Counted from the stretch's first letter, positions 25,833-35,183 are shown. The stretch is DNA of 51,812 bases from Paracraurococcus lichenis (GCF_030657435.1 NZ_JAUTWS010000044.1:1-51812); one strand, 5' to 3'. The notes: a model not told the origin generated them from the sequence alone. Made by a program: numbers and translations.

Positions 25833-27560
25833 GTGACAAGGCATCCAGATCTGCATCCGCGGCGCCGGGGGCTTGCCCTGGCGCTGCTGGCCGGCACCGC
25901 GCTTTCGGCCCTGGCCGGCCCGGCCTTCGCCGCCTGCGGCGATCTCGCCGGCGCGAGCATCCCGGGCGAGGGCAGCATCACCGCCGCGACGGCCGTGCCC
26001 GCCGGCAGCTTCGCCGCGCCCGACGGCACCACCTATCCCAACCTGCCGGCCTTCTGCCGGGTCGAGGCGACCCTGACGCCGACGCCCGACAGCAACATTC
26101 GCATCGAGGTCTGGCTGCCCGAGGGCAGCGCCTGGAACGGCCGCTTCCTCGGCACCGGCAATGGCGGCTATGGCGGCGCCATCCGCTACGATGAACTGGC
26201 CGGCGGCACGCAGCTCGGCTTCGCCACCGCCAACCAGGATGCCGGGACGGCGCCCTCCACCTCGGGCAATGCCAAGGCGCTGATCGGCCGGCCGGAGAAG
26301 TGGAACGATTTCGGCACCCGCGCCGCGCACCTGATGACGGTTGCCGGCAAGGCGGTGACGCAGCAATACTACACCGCGCCGCCCAGCCGTGCCTATTTCA
26401 GCGGCTGCTCCTTCGGCGGCCAGCAGGCCTTCAACGAAGCCGAGAAATTCCCCGACGACTATGACGGCATCCTGGCCGGCGCCCCGGCCAACAACCGCAC
26501 TCATCTGCAGATGGCGGGCGTCTGGAACTTCCAGGCGACGCGCCTGGACCCGGCGACGACCATCGAGCCGGAGAAGGCGCCGCTGATCACGCAATCCGTC
26601 CTGCAGGCCTGCGTGACGCAGAGCGGCGGGCTGCCGACCGACACCTACCTGACCGATCCGCGCGCCTGCCGCTGGGACCCCGGCGCGCTGCAATGCGCCG
26701 AGGATGCGTCGGACACTTCGCAATGCCTGACGCCGCCGCAGGTGGACGCGCTGCGCAAGGTCTATGACGGGCCGCGCAACCCGCGCACCGGCGCGCTCCT
26801 CTATCCCGGCATCTCGCGCGGCTCGGAGAGCGGCAGCACCTTCGACCTGCCCTTCAACGAGGGCGTCGGCCGCGCCGCGATCGACGAGCCGCAATTCCCG
26901 GGCCTGTTCTACTGGGTCTTTGGGCCGAACTGGGACTGGCGCGGCTTCGACTTCGACCGCGACCCGCCGCTGGTCGACGACGTACTGGCGCCGGTCATCA
27001 ACGCCAATACCGCCGACCTCTCCGCCTTCCGCGACCATGGCGGCAAGCTGCTGGGCTTCCACGGCTTCGCCGATCCGCTGGTGCCGCCGCAGGAGCAGGT
27101 GAACTACTACCTGCGCGTCACGGCGCGGGGGGCGGGGCTCGACCCGGCGGCACCGGCGGCCGACATCTCCGCGGTGCAGGGCGACCATGCCGCGCTGGCC
27201 CGCACGCAGGAGTTCTACCGCCTGTTCATGGTGCCCGGCATGGGGCATTGCGGCGGCGGCCCCGGCCCGAACCAGTTCTTCAACGCCACCATCAGCCCGG
27301 TACCGGCCGATCCGCAGCACAATGCGCTGCTGGCGCTGCAGCGCTGGGTGGAGCAGGGCCAGGCACCCACCAGCATCATCGCCACGAAATACGTGAACGA
27401 CCAGCCCGCCCAGGGCGTGGCCGCGACCCGGCCGCTCTGCGCCTTCCCGCGGGTCTCGCGCTACAGCGGCCAGGGCGACCCGAACGACTCCGCCAGCTTC
27501 GCCTGCGCGCGCGGCGGCGACTACGAGGCGCCGATCGCCGCGCCCGAATACCGGCGGTGA
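25833..27560 (+). CDS. Tannase/feruloyl esterase family protein, secreted
   Basis: A 575-aa alpha/beta-hydrolase of the tannase/feruloyl esterase family, which cleaves ester bonds of plant phenolics. It starts at GTG 25833, with AAGG seven bases upstream. The signal peptide is about 1-34 (basic HPRRRG, then LALALLAGTALSALAGPAFAA). The catalytic triad is visible: Ser193 in GCSFGGQ, Asp414 in FHGFADPLVPP and His472 in PGMGHCGGGPG. Cys192 and Cys473 flank Ser and His, the family's signature disulphide that ties the triad together. A loop rich in Asp and Cys near 270-305 may bind calcium. Its stop overlaps the gspK start (GTGA), which places an exported enzyme in one operon with the secretion machinery. 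Confidence 0.9.
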   Translation: MTRHPDLHPRRRGLALALLAGTALSALAGPAFAACGDLAGASIPGEGSITAATAVPAGSFAAPDGTTYPNLPAFCRVEATLTPTPDSNIRIEVWLPEGSAWNGRFLGTGNGGYGGAIRYDELAGGTQLGFATANQDAGTAPSTSGNAKALIGRPEKWNDFGTRAAHLMTVAGKAVTQQYYTAPPSRAYFSGCSFGGQQAFNEAEKFPDDYDGILAGAPANNRTHLQMAGVWNFQATRLDPATTIEPEKAPLITQSVLQACVTQSGGLPTDTYLTDPRACRWDPGALQCAEDASDTSQCLTPPQVDALRKVYDGPRNPRTGALLYPGISRGSESGSTFDLPFNEGVGRAAIDEPQFPGLFYWVFGPNWDWRGFDFDRDPPLVDDVLAPVINANTADLSAFRDHGGKLLGFHGFADPLVPPQEQVNYYLRVTARGAGLDPAAPAADISAVQGDHAALARTQEFYRLFMVPGMGHCGGGPGPNQFFNATISPVPADPQHNALLALQRWVEQGQAPTSIIATKYVNDQPAQGVAATRPLCAFPRVSRYSGQGDPNDSASFACARGGDYEAPIAAPEYRR

Positions 27561-28387
27561 CGTCCCGGGGGACGGGGCGGGAGCGCGGCTTCGCGCTCCT
27601 GCTCGTCCTCTGGTCCATGGCGCTGCTCGCGCTGCTCGGCACGCAGGTGGTGGCGACCGGGCGGTCCGAACTGCAACTCGCCGGCAACCTCCGCGGCGCC
27701 GCGGCGGCGGAGGCGGCGGCCGATGGCGCGGTGCATGCCGCGGTCTTCCGGCTGCTCGATCCCTCGCCGCAGCGCTGGCTGCCGGATGGGCTGGCGCGGG
27801 AGATGCGATTGCCCGGCGGCGCCGTCGCCGTCGTGCGGGTGGAGAGCGAGCAGGGCAAGGTCAATCCCAACCTTGCGCCTCTCGGCCTGATGCAGGCGCT
27901 GCTGGTGGAGATCGGCGCCGAGCCCCGCGCCGCCACCTCGCTCGCCGCCGCGATGCTGGACTGGCGCAGCGGCGGCATCCGCCCGCGGCCCGGCGGCGCC
28001 AAGGAGCCGCAATACCGCGCCGCCGGCCGCGATTATGCGCCGCCCGGGCGGCCCTTCCAGACCATTGAGGAACTCGGCCTCGTCCTCGGCATGACGCCGG
28101 CGCTGCTAGCGCGCCTGGCGCCGCATCTGTCGCTCTACCAGGGCGGCGACCCCGACCTGCGGTTCGCCTCCCCGCTGGTGCTGGCGGCGCTGCGTGCGAC
28201 CACCGATCCGGAGGATGCGGGCGACCTGGGCGGCGAGCCGGATTCCGCGCCGGTGGTCGCCATCACCGCTGCCGTCACGCTGCCCGGCGGCGTGCGCTTC
28301 GTGCGGCAGGCGCATGTGCGGCTGGGCCAGGGCACGCGCGGGCGGCCCTGGCAGATCCTCGGCTGGCGGGCGATCGGCGACGACTGA
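27557..28387 (+). CDS. gspK: Type II secretion minor pseudopilin GspK
   Basis: A 276-aa minor pseudopilin, the large tip subunit of the type II pseudopilus. The prepilin signal is short: basic leader, then G11^F12 with the hydrophobic helix FALLLVLWSMALLALLG. Position +5 is Leu, not Glu, which is normal for GspK. The mid part has NPNLAPLGLMQALLVEIG and the DWRSGG element, followed by YAPPGRPFQTIEELGLVLGM, all typical of the GspK alpha-domain. It starts at GTG 27557 inside the tannase stop. It is separated from gspH-I-J by about 6 kb, an unusual place for gspK, and converges on gspG. Confidence 0.9.
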   Translation: MTSRGTGRERGFALLLVLWSMALLALLGTQVVATGRSELQLAGNLRGAAAAEAAADGAVHAAVFRLLDPSPQRWLPDGLAREMRLPGGAVAVVRVESEQGKVNPNLAPLGLMQALLVEIGAEPRAATSLAAAMLDWRSGGIRPRPGGAKEPQYRAAGRDYAPPGRPFQTIEELGLVLGMTPALLARLAPHLSLYQGGDPDLRFASPLVLAALRATTDPEDAGDLGGEPDSAPVVAITAAVTLPGGVRFVRQAHVRLGQGTRGRPWQILGWRAIGDD

Positions 28388-28416
28388 CCGCGTGAGGCGG
28401 CGGCGCTGCCGGCGCG

Positions 28417-28884
28417 CTAGTTGCAGATCGCGCCCTCGGCGGAGACGGACTCGCCGCCCTGCGGGTTCGGCCCGCGCGAGCAGAGGTCGTACTCCTTCCC
28501 CGGCCGCGTGGACGGGTTGCGGTACAGGTAGGGCCGGTTCCAGGGATCGAGCGGCGGCCCCTGCTCGGCCTTCAGATAGGGCCCGTTCCAGCCCGCCGCA
28601 CCGGAGGGGCGCGTCACCAGCGCCTGCAGCCCCTGGTCGGTCGTCGGGTAGGCGCCCATGTCCAGCCGGTAGATGTCCAGCACGCCGCCGAGGCGCTGGA
28701 CGGACTGCCGTGCCACCGAGGTCTGCGCGCCGCCGAGTTGCCGCAGCGCCGCCGGCGCCACCAGGCCGATCAGCAGGCCGAGGATGGCGATCACCACCAG
28801 CACCTCGAGCAGCGTGAAGCCCGCCTCCGCGCCCCGCGCGCGGTCCTTCGTCGTCCTGGTCCGCACCCGCATCCTCTCCGTCAT
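28417..28884 (-). CDS. gspG: Type II secretion major pseudopilin GspG
   Basis: A 155-aa major pseudopilin that builds the periplasmic pseudopilus. The prepilin peptidase site is AEAG22^F23TLLEVLVV, with the required Glu27 at +5. The C-terminal GspG signature is present: MGAYPTTDQGLQAL, WNGPYLK, PLDPWNRPYLY and EYDLCSRGPN. The Asp/Ser-rich calcium loop (GGESVSAEGAICN) ends in a Cys that could pair with the Cys in DLCS. The ATG at 28884 overlaps the gspO stop (ATGA), so the peptidase gene lies upstream in the same mRNA. Confidence 0.93.
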   Translation of the reverse strand: MTERMRVRTRTTKDRARGAEAGFTLLEVLVVIAILGLLIGLVAPAALRQLGGAQTSVARQSVQRLGGVLDIYRLDMGAYPTTDQGLQALVTRPSGAAGWNGPYLKAEQGPPLDPWNRPYLYRNPSTRPGKEYDLCSRGPNPQGGESVSAEGAICN

Positions 28885-29627
28885 GGCGCCCCGCCCTGCG
28901 CCAGCCACAACAGCCACAGCGCCAGGGCAAGGCAGGGTCCGAAGGGCAGCCGCGCCGCCGCATCCAGCCGGCCGCGCCGCAGCGCCTGCAGCCCCGCCAG
29001 CGCAAGACCCAGCAGCGCCGCGAGCAGCACGACATCCGGCAGCCCTGGCCAGCCCAGCCAGGCCCCCGCGACGGCCAGCAGCTTCGCATCCCCCTCCCCC
29101 AGCCCCTCCCGCCCGCGCAGCGCGCGGTAGAGCAGGGCGAGGCCGCGGAACGCGGCATATCCCAGCACGGCGCCCAGGGCATGGGCGGTCAGGTCCTGCG
29201 GCGCCAGCGCAAGCGTGACCGCGAGGCCGGCCGGAATCAGCGGCAAGGTGAGAAGGTCCGGCAGCAGCATCCGCTCCCAGTCGATCCAGCCGAGAGCGAG
29301 CAGAACCCAGCCCAGCCCGCAGGCCAGCCAGAGGCGGGGCGCATCCGCCGGGATCGCCAGCGCCGCGACGGCGGCGAGGCCGAGCGCCGCCAGTTCGACC
29401 GCCGGATGGAAGCCGCCGATCGGCGCGCCGCAGCCGCGGCAGCGTCCGCGCAGCGCCAGGTAGCTCGCCAGCGGCACCAGGTCGCGCGCGGCCAGCACGC
29501 CGCCGCAGGCCTCGCAGCAGGAGCGCGCCCAGGCGACCGGCCTGCCCTCCGGCAGGCGGCGGATGAGCACGCCGAGCAGGCTGCCGGCCACCGGCGCGGC
29601 AAGCAGCGGCAGGACCCAGGCCGGCAA
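28881..29627 (-). CDS. gspO: Prepilin peptidase GspO (A24 family)
   Basis: A 248-aa bifunctional membrane aspartyl protease that cleaves and N-methylates the pseudopilins. The zinc tetracysteine of the methylase half is present (CCEACGG and CRGCGAP). The two catalytic aspartates are in GWIDWERMLLPD and GEGDAKLLA, and there are about seven to eight hydrophobic helices. No ATG gives a sensible start. A TTG at 29627 with GGAGGAA about five bases upstream does, producing LPAWVLPLLAAPVAGSLLG, the expected first helix. It is followed by gspG with a 4-base overlap and is divergent from gspE across 69 bp. Confidence 0.9.
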   Translation of the reverse strand: MPAWVLPLLAAPVAGSLLGVLIRRLPEGRPVAWARSCCEACGGVLAARDLVPLASYLALRGRCRGCGAPIGGFHPAVELAALGLAAVAALAIPADAPRLWLACGLGWVLLALGWIDWERMLLPDLLTLPLIPAGLAVTLALAPQDLTAHALGAVLGYAAFRGLALLYRALRGREGLGEGDAKLLAVAGAWLGWPGLPDVVLLAALLGLALAGLQALRRGRLDAAARLPFGPCLALALWLLWLAQGGAP

Positions 29628-29696
29628 CCGATTCCTCCCGTGGCCGTGACGCGGCGACCCTTGCCCGGGCGACCGCGCGTATACGATTGTCCCACC

Positions 29697-31445
29697 ATGC
29701 TTATCGAGCGCCAGCCGCGCAACGCAACCCCGGGGCCGGTGACGCCTGCGCCAGAAGCGCCGCTCGCCCGCGCGCTGGACGACCTGGCGGCGCTGCTGGT
29801 GGAGCAGGGCCAGTGCGATGCCCGCGCGGTGGACCGCGGCAGGCGGGTCGCGGCCGAGACCGGCCAGCGGCTGGATGCCGTGCTCATGCATCTCGGCCTG
29901 GTCACGGAACGCGGGCTGGCGCAGGCCCATGCGGCGCTGCTCGGCCTGCGCATCGCCGAAGCCGCGCGCTGGCCCGCCGAGCCGCTGCTGCCCGAGCGCC
30001 TGCAGCCCCGCTTCCTCCGCCAGGCCCGCGCCTTGCCGGTGGCGCGGGAGGGCGACACGCTGGTCCTGGCCGTCGCCGACCCGCTGGATGCCTTCACGCC
30101 CGCCGCCATCGCCGCCGCGACCGGCCTCGCCGTGCGGCTGGAAGTGGCGCTGCCGATCGAGCTGGAGGCGGCGCTGGAGCGGCTCTACCCGACGCTCGAG
30201 CCGGAGGAGGCCGGCACGCCCGCCACGGCCGAGCCGCTGGAGGAGGATGCGGAGCGGCTGCGCGACCTCGCCTCCGAGGCGCCGGTGATCCGGCTGGTGA
30301 ACCAGATGATCTCCCGCGCGGTGGAGACCGGTGCCTCCGACATCCATATCGAGCCCTTCGAGGATCGCCTGCGCATCCGCTGCCGCTACGACGGCGTGCT
30401 GCAGACCGTGGACACCCAGCCGGCGCGGCTGACGCCCGCCATCATCTCGCGCATCAAGATCATGGCGCGGCTCGACATCGCTGAGCGCCGCCTGCCGCAG
30501 GACGGCCGCATCCGGCTCGCGGTGCGCGGGCAGGAGGTGGATTTCCGCGTCTCCACCATCCCCTCCCTACATGCGGAGACGGTGGTGCTGCGCGTGCTGG
30601 ACCAGAGCGCGGTGGAGTTCGACTACGCCCAGCTCGGCCTGCCGCCGCGGGTGGTCCAGCGCCTCACCGCCTCGCTCGCCCTGCCCAATGGCATCGTGCT
30701 GGTCACGGGTCCCGTCGGCAGCGGCAAGACGACGACCCTGTACACGGCTCTTCTTGGCTTGAATGCCGAAACTCGGAAAATCATCACCATCGAGGACCCG
30801 ATCGAGTACCGCCTGCCCGGCATCACCCAGGTGCAGGTGAAGCCGCAGATCGGCCTCAGCTTCGCCTCGCTGCTGCGCAACATCGTCCGGCAGGACCCGA
30901 ACGTGGTCATGGTGGGCGAGATCCGCGACCTGGAGACGGCGGAGACGGCGGTGACCGCGGCGCTCGCCGGCCGCCTCGTGCTCTCGACGCTGCACACCAA
31001 CTCGGCCGCCGCCAGCATCCCCCGCCTGCGCGACATGGGGCTGGAGGACTACCTCATCGCCTCCGTCCTGCGCGGCGTGCTGGCGCAGCGGCTCGTCCGC
31101 AAGCTCTGCCCCGCCTGCAAGCGGGAGGCCGAGGCGCCGCCCGCCCTCGTCGCCGAATTCGCGCTCGACCGCCGCCCGGGCTGGCGCGGCCCGCGGCTCT
31201 GGCAGCCCGTGGGCTGCGCGGCCTGCCGCAACACCGGCTTCCGCGGCCGCCTCGCCATCGCCGAATTCCTGGCGGTGGACGCGCAGGTGGAGCGCCTGGT
31301 CTTCGCCCGCGCCGAGCATGGCGAGATCGAGCGCGCCGGCGTCGCCGGCGGCATGGTGACCATGCTGGATTGCGGCCTGGACGCGGCGATCGAGGGCATC
31401 ACCACCGTGGACGAGGTGCTGCTGAGCGTCCGCGCGGAGGCCTGA
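29697..31445 (+). CDS. gspE: Type II secretion ATPase GspE
   Basis: A 582-aa cytoplasmic ATPase that powers pseudopilus assembly. An N-terminal GspE/PilB domain (about 30-180) precedes the motor. Walker A is GPVGSGKTTT (near 339-348), the Asp box is ITIEDPIEY, Walker B is VVMVGEIRDLETA and the His box is STLHTNSA. The four-cysteine zinc arm is present (CPACKRE near 471 and CAACRNTG near 508). It ends DEVLLSVRAEA, the family's TxxEVLR-type close. The ATG is at 29697. Its stop shares one base with the gspF start (TGATG), so the two are coupled. Confidence 0.95.
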   Translation: MLIERQPRNATPGPVTPAPEAPLARALDDLAALLVEQGQCDARAVDRGRRVAAETGQRLDAVLMHLGLVTERGLAQAHAALLGLRIAEAARWPAEPLLPERLQPRFLRQARALPVAREGDTLVLAVADPLDAFTPAAIAAATGLAVRLEVALPIELEAALERLYPTLEPEEAGTPATAEPLEEDAERLRDLASEAPVIRLVNQMISRAVETGASDIHIEPFEDRLRIRCRYDGVLQTVDTQPARLTPAIISRIKIMARLDIAERRLPQDGRIRLAVRGQEVDFRVSTIPSLHAETVVLRVLDQSAVEFDYAQLGLPPRVVQRLTASLALPNGIVLVTGPVGSGKTTTLYTALLGLNAETRKIITIEDPIEYRLPGITQVQVKPQIGLSFASLLRNIVRQDPNVVMVGEIRDLETAETAVTAALAGRLVLSTLHTNSAAASIPRLRDMGLEDYLIASVLRGVLAQRLVRKLCPACKREAEAPPALVAEFALDRRPGWRGPRLWQPVGCAACRNTGFRGRLAIAEFLAVDAQVERLVFARAEHGEIERAGVAGGMVTMLDCGLDAAIEGITTVDEVLLSVRAEA

Positions 31446-32674
31446 TGCCGGCCTTCCGCACCCTCTCCGTCGCACCGGACGGCACGCTGGCGCGCGGCCG
31501 GGTGGAGGCGCCGAACGAGGCCGCGGCCGTCGAGCGCCTGCGCCGCCAGGGCCACCTGCCGATGCGCGCCGAGCCGGACGAGGGCGGCAGCCCGGTGCTG
31601 GGCGCGGTGCTGCAGGCCGAGTTCGGCCGCGGCCGCGGCGCGATCTCCCGCGCGGAGCTGACCGACCTGACCCGCGAGCTCGCGGTCATGCTCGCCGCCG
31701 GGCAGGACCTGGACCATGCGCTGCGCTTCGTGGCGGAGACGGCCGGCAGCGCGCGGCTGCGTCGGGTCGCGCAGCGGGTGCGCGACGAGGTGCGGGACGG
31801 CAGCCCGCTCGCCGCCGCCCTCGCCCGCCAGCCGCGCAGCTTCCCCGCGCTCTATGTCGGGCTGGTGCGCGCCGGCGAGGCCGGCGGGACGCTGGCCGCG
31901 ACGCTCGAGAGCCTGGCGACGCTGCTGGAGCGGCAGCGCTCGCTGGAGGCCACGCTGCGCTCGGCCATGATCTACCCGGCGCTGCTGCTGGTCGCCTCCA
32001 TCGGCTCCATCGCGCTGCTGCTGACGCATGTGCTGCCGCAATTCGTCCCGCTCTTCGAGCAGAACGGCGCGGCGCTGCCCGGGCCGACGCGGATGCTGAT
32101 GGCGGTCGGCGATGCCGTCTCGGCGCATGGCGGCAAGGCGATGATCGCCCTCGGCCTGCTGTTCCTGGTGGTGCGGCAGGTGCTGCGCCTGCCGGGGCCG
32201 CGGCTCGCCGCCGACCGGCTGCTGCTGCGCCTGCCCGTCGCCGGGCCCCTGGCGCGGGAGGCGCTGGCGGCGCGCTTCGGCCGCACCCTCGGCACGCTGC
32301 TCGGCAACGGCATGGCGCTGGATGCCGCGCTCGGCGTGGTGCAGGGCACGCTCGGCAACCGCGCCGCGGTGCAGGCGGTGGCGGAGGCGACGGCCAGCGC
32401 CAAGGGCGGCGCCGGCCTCGCCGGGCCGCTCGGCGCCGCGGGCGTCTTCCCCATCCGCACCATCCACCTGCTGCGCCTCGGCGAGGAGACGGCGCAGCTC
32501 GGCCCCATGGCGCTGCGCGCGGCCGAGATCCATGAGGAGCGGACGCGCATCGGCCTGCAGCGCCTGGTCTCCCTGCTGACGCCGGCGATCACCGTGGTCA
32601 TGGGCGCGGTGGTCGCCGGCATCGTCTCCGCCATGCTGCTGGCGATGCTCAGCCTGAACGACCTGGCACAGTAG
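31445..32674 (+). CDS. gspF: Type II secretion inner-membrane platform protein GspF
   Basis: A 409-aa polytopic platform protein linking GspE to the pseudopilus. Two cytoplasmic T2SSF domains are visible: ELAVMLAAGQDLDHALRF with FPALYVGLVRAGEAGGTLAATLE, and the repeat FGRTLGTLLGNGMALDAAL with IHLLRLGEETAQLG. Membrane helices lie near 178-200, near 228-245 and at the C terminus (about 383-405). The order and length are normal. The stop is six bases from the convergent tannase-family gene, so gspE-gspF form a two-gene unit. Confidence 0.95.
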   Translation: MPAFRTLSVAPDGTLARGRVEAPNEAAAVERLRRQGHLPMRAEPDEGGSPVLGAVLQAEFGRGRGAISRAELTDLTRELAVMLAAGQDLDHALRFVAETAGSARLRRVAQRVRDEVRDGSPLAAALARQPRSFPALYVGLVRAGEAGGTLAATLESLATLLERQRSLEATLRSAMIYPALLLVASIGSIALLLTHVLPQFVPLFEQNGAALPGPTRMLMAVGDAVSAHGGKAMIALGLLFLVVRQVLRLPGPRLAADRLLLRLPVAGPLAREALAARFGRTLGTLLGNGMALDAALGVVQGTLGNRAAVQAVAEATASAKGGAGLAGPLGAAGVFPIRTIHLLRLGEETAQLGPMALRAAEIHEERTRIGLQRLVSLLTPAITVVMGAVVAGIVSAMLLAMLSLNDLAQ

Positions 32675-32680
32675 CCGCGG

Positions 32681-34384
32681 TCACCGGGTGGGCGAGACCG
32701 GCTGTCGCGCCGGCGTCAGGCCGGGATTGGTGGCGAGCGACAGGCCGAGATCCACGCAATGGAAGCTGCCGGCCTGCTTCGGGTCACCCGCGCCGTCATG
32801 CACGGCGGTCTGCGGATAGGGGCAGAGCGGCCGCGTTGCGGCGACGCCGTTCGCGGCCTGGTCGCCCTGGTACTTCGTGGCGATGATCGCCTCGGGCGGC
32901 ACGCCCTCCTCCACCCAGCGCTGCAGCGCCAGCAGCACGTTGTGCTGCGGGTCGGCCGGCACCGGCAGGGAGCCCTGCTGGCCGAAGGCATTGGGGCCCG
33001 GCCCGCCGCTGCAATGGCCCATGCCCGGCACGCTGTAGTAGCGGTAATAGGCCTGCGTCTCCCGCACCGGATCGGCCGCGCCGCCGCGCCGCGCATGGGC
33101 CAGGACGGACTCGTAGTAGTTGATCGAATAGGGCGCGATCGCCGGGTCGTTCAGGCCGTGGTACTGGATCAGCTTGCCGCCGCGCCCGGCGAAAGCGCGC
33201 AGGTCCGGGCTGACGGCATTCATCACGCGTCCCAGCGACTGCTCGGCAATCGGCTTGCTGTCGGCCTGGAACAGGTCCGTGTCGAAGTCGAAGCTGCGCC
33301 AGTCCCAGGCCGGATCGTCATAGACGAAGTACTGGAAAAGCGCGTCGCCATAGACGAACTGGTTGGCCTGCGGCCCAGACCAGAACCAGGCATTCCAGTT
33401 GGCCGAGGGCTCCGCCTCCGCCCCCGGCTGGTAGCCGGTGAAGAGCCGCTGGCCGGTCCGCGGGTTGTGCGCCCCCCGCTGCACCCGCGTCAGCGCCGTG
33501 ACCTGCTTCGGCGTCAGGCAGGTGTCGTTGTCCTCGCCCTGGCAGAGCAGGACGGAGGGATCGAAGCGGCAGGCACGGACATCGCCGACGATGCCGTCCT
33601 GCACCCCGTCGCCGGCGGCGTCGCATTGCGCCAGCGCCGCGGCCTGGATCGCCGGCGCCTTGCTGGCGGGGATGGTGCTGGCCGGGTCGGCCTGCAGCGC
33701 CTGCTGGTTCCAGACGCCGGCGGCCTGCAGATGCGTGAAGTACTGCGCCGGCGCGCCGGCCAGGACGCCGTCGAAATCCGCGGGGAAGCGCTGCGCCTCC
33801 ATCAGCCCCTCGCGCCCGCCTTCCGAGCAGCCGTTCCAGTAGGCGTAGTCCTGCGGCCGCCCGTAGAAGGCCTGGACGATCTCCTTCGCCCGCAAGGCCG
33901 TCTGGTGCACCGCGCGGTAGCCGAAATCGATGATGCGCTGCGGCTGGCCGAGCGCCCAGGAACCGGTCGGCCCGCTGGCATCGTGCCCGTCATCGGTGCT
34001 GGCCGTGGCGAAGCCGAGGCGCAGCATGGGCGCGAGGTTGCCGTACTGGATCGTGCCGGCATAGCCGCCATTGCCCACCTGCAGGTAGCGGCCGTTCCAG
34101 CCTTGCAGCGGAAGCCAGGCCTCGAAGCCGATGCGGGATCCCTCGACTGGCGAGATGCTGCCGGCGACGCGGCAGAAGGCCGGAAGCCCGGTCTGCGGCG
34201 TGGTGGCGCCGGGCGGGGTGAAGCTGCCGCCGGTCACCTCCTCGGCGGTGGCGATGGTGGTGGCGGGGAGCGCGAGCGCGGCGAGGTCGCCGCAGAACCG
34301 GCTGCCCCCGGATTGCGCGAGGGCCGGCGTGGTGCCGAGGCAGAGCGCGAGCGCGGCCCAGAGCCGGCACGGCTGCATGACCAT
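32681..34384 (-). CDS. Tannase/feruloyl esterase family protein, secreted (second copy)
   Basis: A 567-aa paralogue of the enzyme at 25833. The signal peptide is about 1-23 (CRLWAALALCLGTTPALAQ). Ser187 in NGCSEGG is the nucleophile and His457 in PGMGHCSGGPG the base. Cys186 and Cys458 form the family disulphide, and QYHGLNDPAIAP carries the likely Asp. The insert near 245-275 (CDAAGDGVQDGIVGDVRACRF) is Asp-rich and resembles the calcium loop of fungal and bacterial tannases. The start ATG at 34384 has GGAGGAAA six bases upstream. It sits on the opposite strand between gspF and gspH, which supports a cargo relationship with the secretion system. The exact ester substrate is unknown. Confidence 0.9.
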   Translation of the reverse strand: MVMQPCRLWAALALCLGTTPALAQSGGSRFCGDLAALALPATTIATAEEVTGGSFTPPGATTPQTGLPAFCRVAGSISPVEGSRIGFEAWLPLQGWNGRYLQVGNGGYAGTIQYGNLAPMLRLGFATASTDDGHDASGPTGSWALGQPQRIIDFGYRAVHQTALRAKEIVQAFYGRPQDYAYWNGCSEGGREGLMEAQRFPADFDGVLAGAPAQYFTHLQAAGVWNQQALQADPASTIPASKAPAIQAAALAQCDAAGDGVQDGIVGDVRACRFDPSVLLCQGEDNDTCLTPKQVTALTRVQRGAHNPRTGQRLFTGYQPGAEAEPSANWNAWFWSGPQANQFVYGDALFQYFVYDDPAWDWRSFDFDTDLFQADSKPIAEQSLGRVMNAVSPDLRAFAGRGGKLIQYHGLNDPAIAPYSINYYESVLAHARRGGAADPVRETQAYYRYYSVPGMGHCSGGPGPNAFGQQGSLPVPADPQHNVLLALQRWVEEGVPPEAIIATKYQGDQAANGVAATRPLCPYPQTAVHDGAGDPKQAGSFHCVDLGLSLATNPGLTPARQPVSPTR

Positions 34385-34703
34385 TCGATGTTTCCTCCGC
34401 AGCGTCGGCGTCGCGCGCGATTCCGCGTCGTGCCTTCGGCGCTGCAATCGTGCCCGGCCGCGGCATCCTGCCGACGCGGCAGCCGGCCGCAAACCCGCGT
34501 CGCGCGGCCGCACAGCGCACGGGCGCGTGACGGCGGCAGGCTGGTCTTATGCTGCCGGGGGCCGGGCGCGCTCGGCGCGCCTCCGGACCCGCACGACCTC
34601 GCTTCCCCGACCGACCGGCCGGCAGCCCGACCCGCGACCCGCTGGCGCGGTCGTGACGGGCTTACGGTATCCGCGGCCCGCGGCGACGCCGTAATGTCAA
34701 GGT
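34385..34703. other. Divergent intergenic region, tannase-family gene / gspH
   Basis: About 320 bp between divergent genes. It probably contains promoters for both. No sigma-70 hexamers were convincing in this GC-rich sequence; a leader inverted repeat is listed separately. Confidence 0.45.
34662..34694 (+). promoter_or_regulatory. Inverted repeat in the gspH leader
   Basis: TTACGG (34662-34667) and CCGTAA (34689-34694) can pair around two CCGCGG half-palindromes. The structure ends nine bases before the gspH ATG and would lie next to the AAGG ribosome site, so it could affect translation. The pairing is short and function is speculative. Confidence 0.25.
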
Positions 34704-35183
34704 ATGCAGGGACCGAAACGGGGCGGCGCCGGCAGCGCCGAAGCCGGGTTCACGCTGCTCGAGATGATCGTGGTGCTCGCGGTGCTGGCGCTCGTCGCCG
34801 GGCTTTTCGCCATGCGCGGGCCGCCGCGCAGCGCGGCGCTCGACCTGCGCGCCGCCGCCGGCACTCTGGTGCAGGACCTGCGGCTCGCGCGCGCCACGGC
34901 GATCGCGCGCAATGCCTCCCGCCGCGTGCTGCTGGACCCCGCGGATGCGCGCTGGCAGGCGGAAGGCGGCGCGCCGCGCGCCCTGCCGCCCGGCACCGCC
35001 ATGGTGGTGCGCGCGGCGGCGACCGAGACCGGCGGCCGGCTCGCCGCCATCCGCTTCGCGCCGGACGGCAGCTCGACCGGCGGCTGGATCGAGCTCGCGG
35101 ATGGCCGCCGTCGCATGCAACTCGGCATCGATTGGCTGAGCGGCCGCGTCTCGCTCACGGAACTGCCCGCCGATGCGCGCTGA
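34704..35183 (+). CDS. gspH: Type II secretion minor pseudopilin GspH
   Basis: A 159-aa minor pseudopilin. The processing site is AEAG15^F16TLLEMIVVL, with Glu20 at +5. Downstream DLRAAAGTLVQDLRLARATAIARN is the long helix typical of GspH/FimT proteins. The C-terminal beta part ends with the IRFAPDGSSTGGWIEL element and RVSLTELP. The ribosome site is poor: AAGG lies only one base from the ATG, which may mean low or structured translation. It overlaps gspI by 11 bases and begins the H-I-J run. Confidence 0.88.
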   Translation: MQGPKRGGAGSAEAGFTLLEMIVVLAVLALVAGLFAMRGPPRSAALDLRAAAGTLVQDLRLARATAIARNASRRVLLDPADARWQAEGGAPRALPPGTAMVVRAAATETGGRLAAIRFAPDGSSTGGWIELADGRRRMQLGIDWLSGRVSLTELPADAR

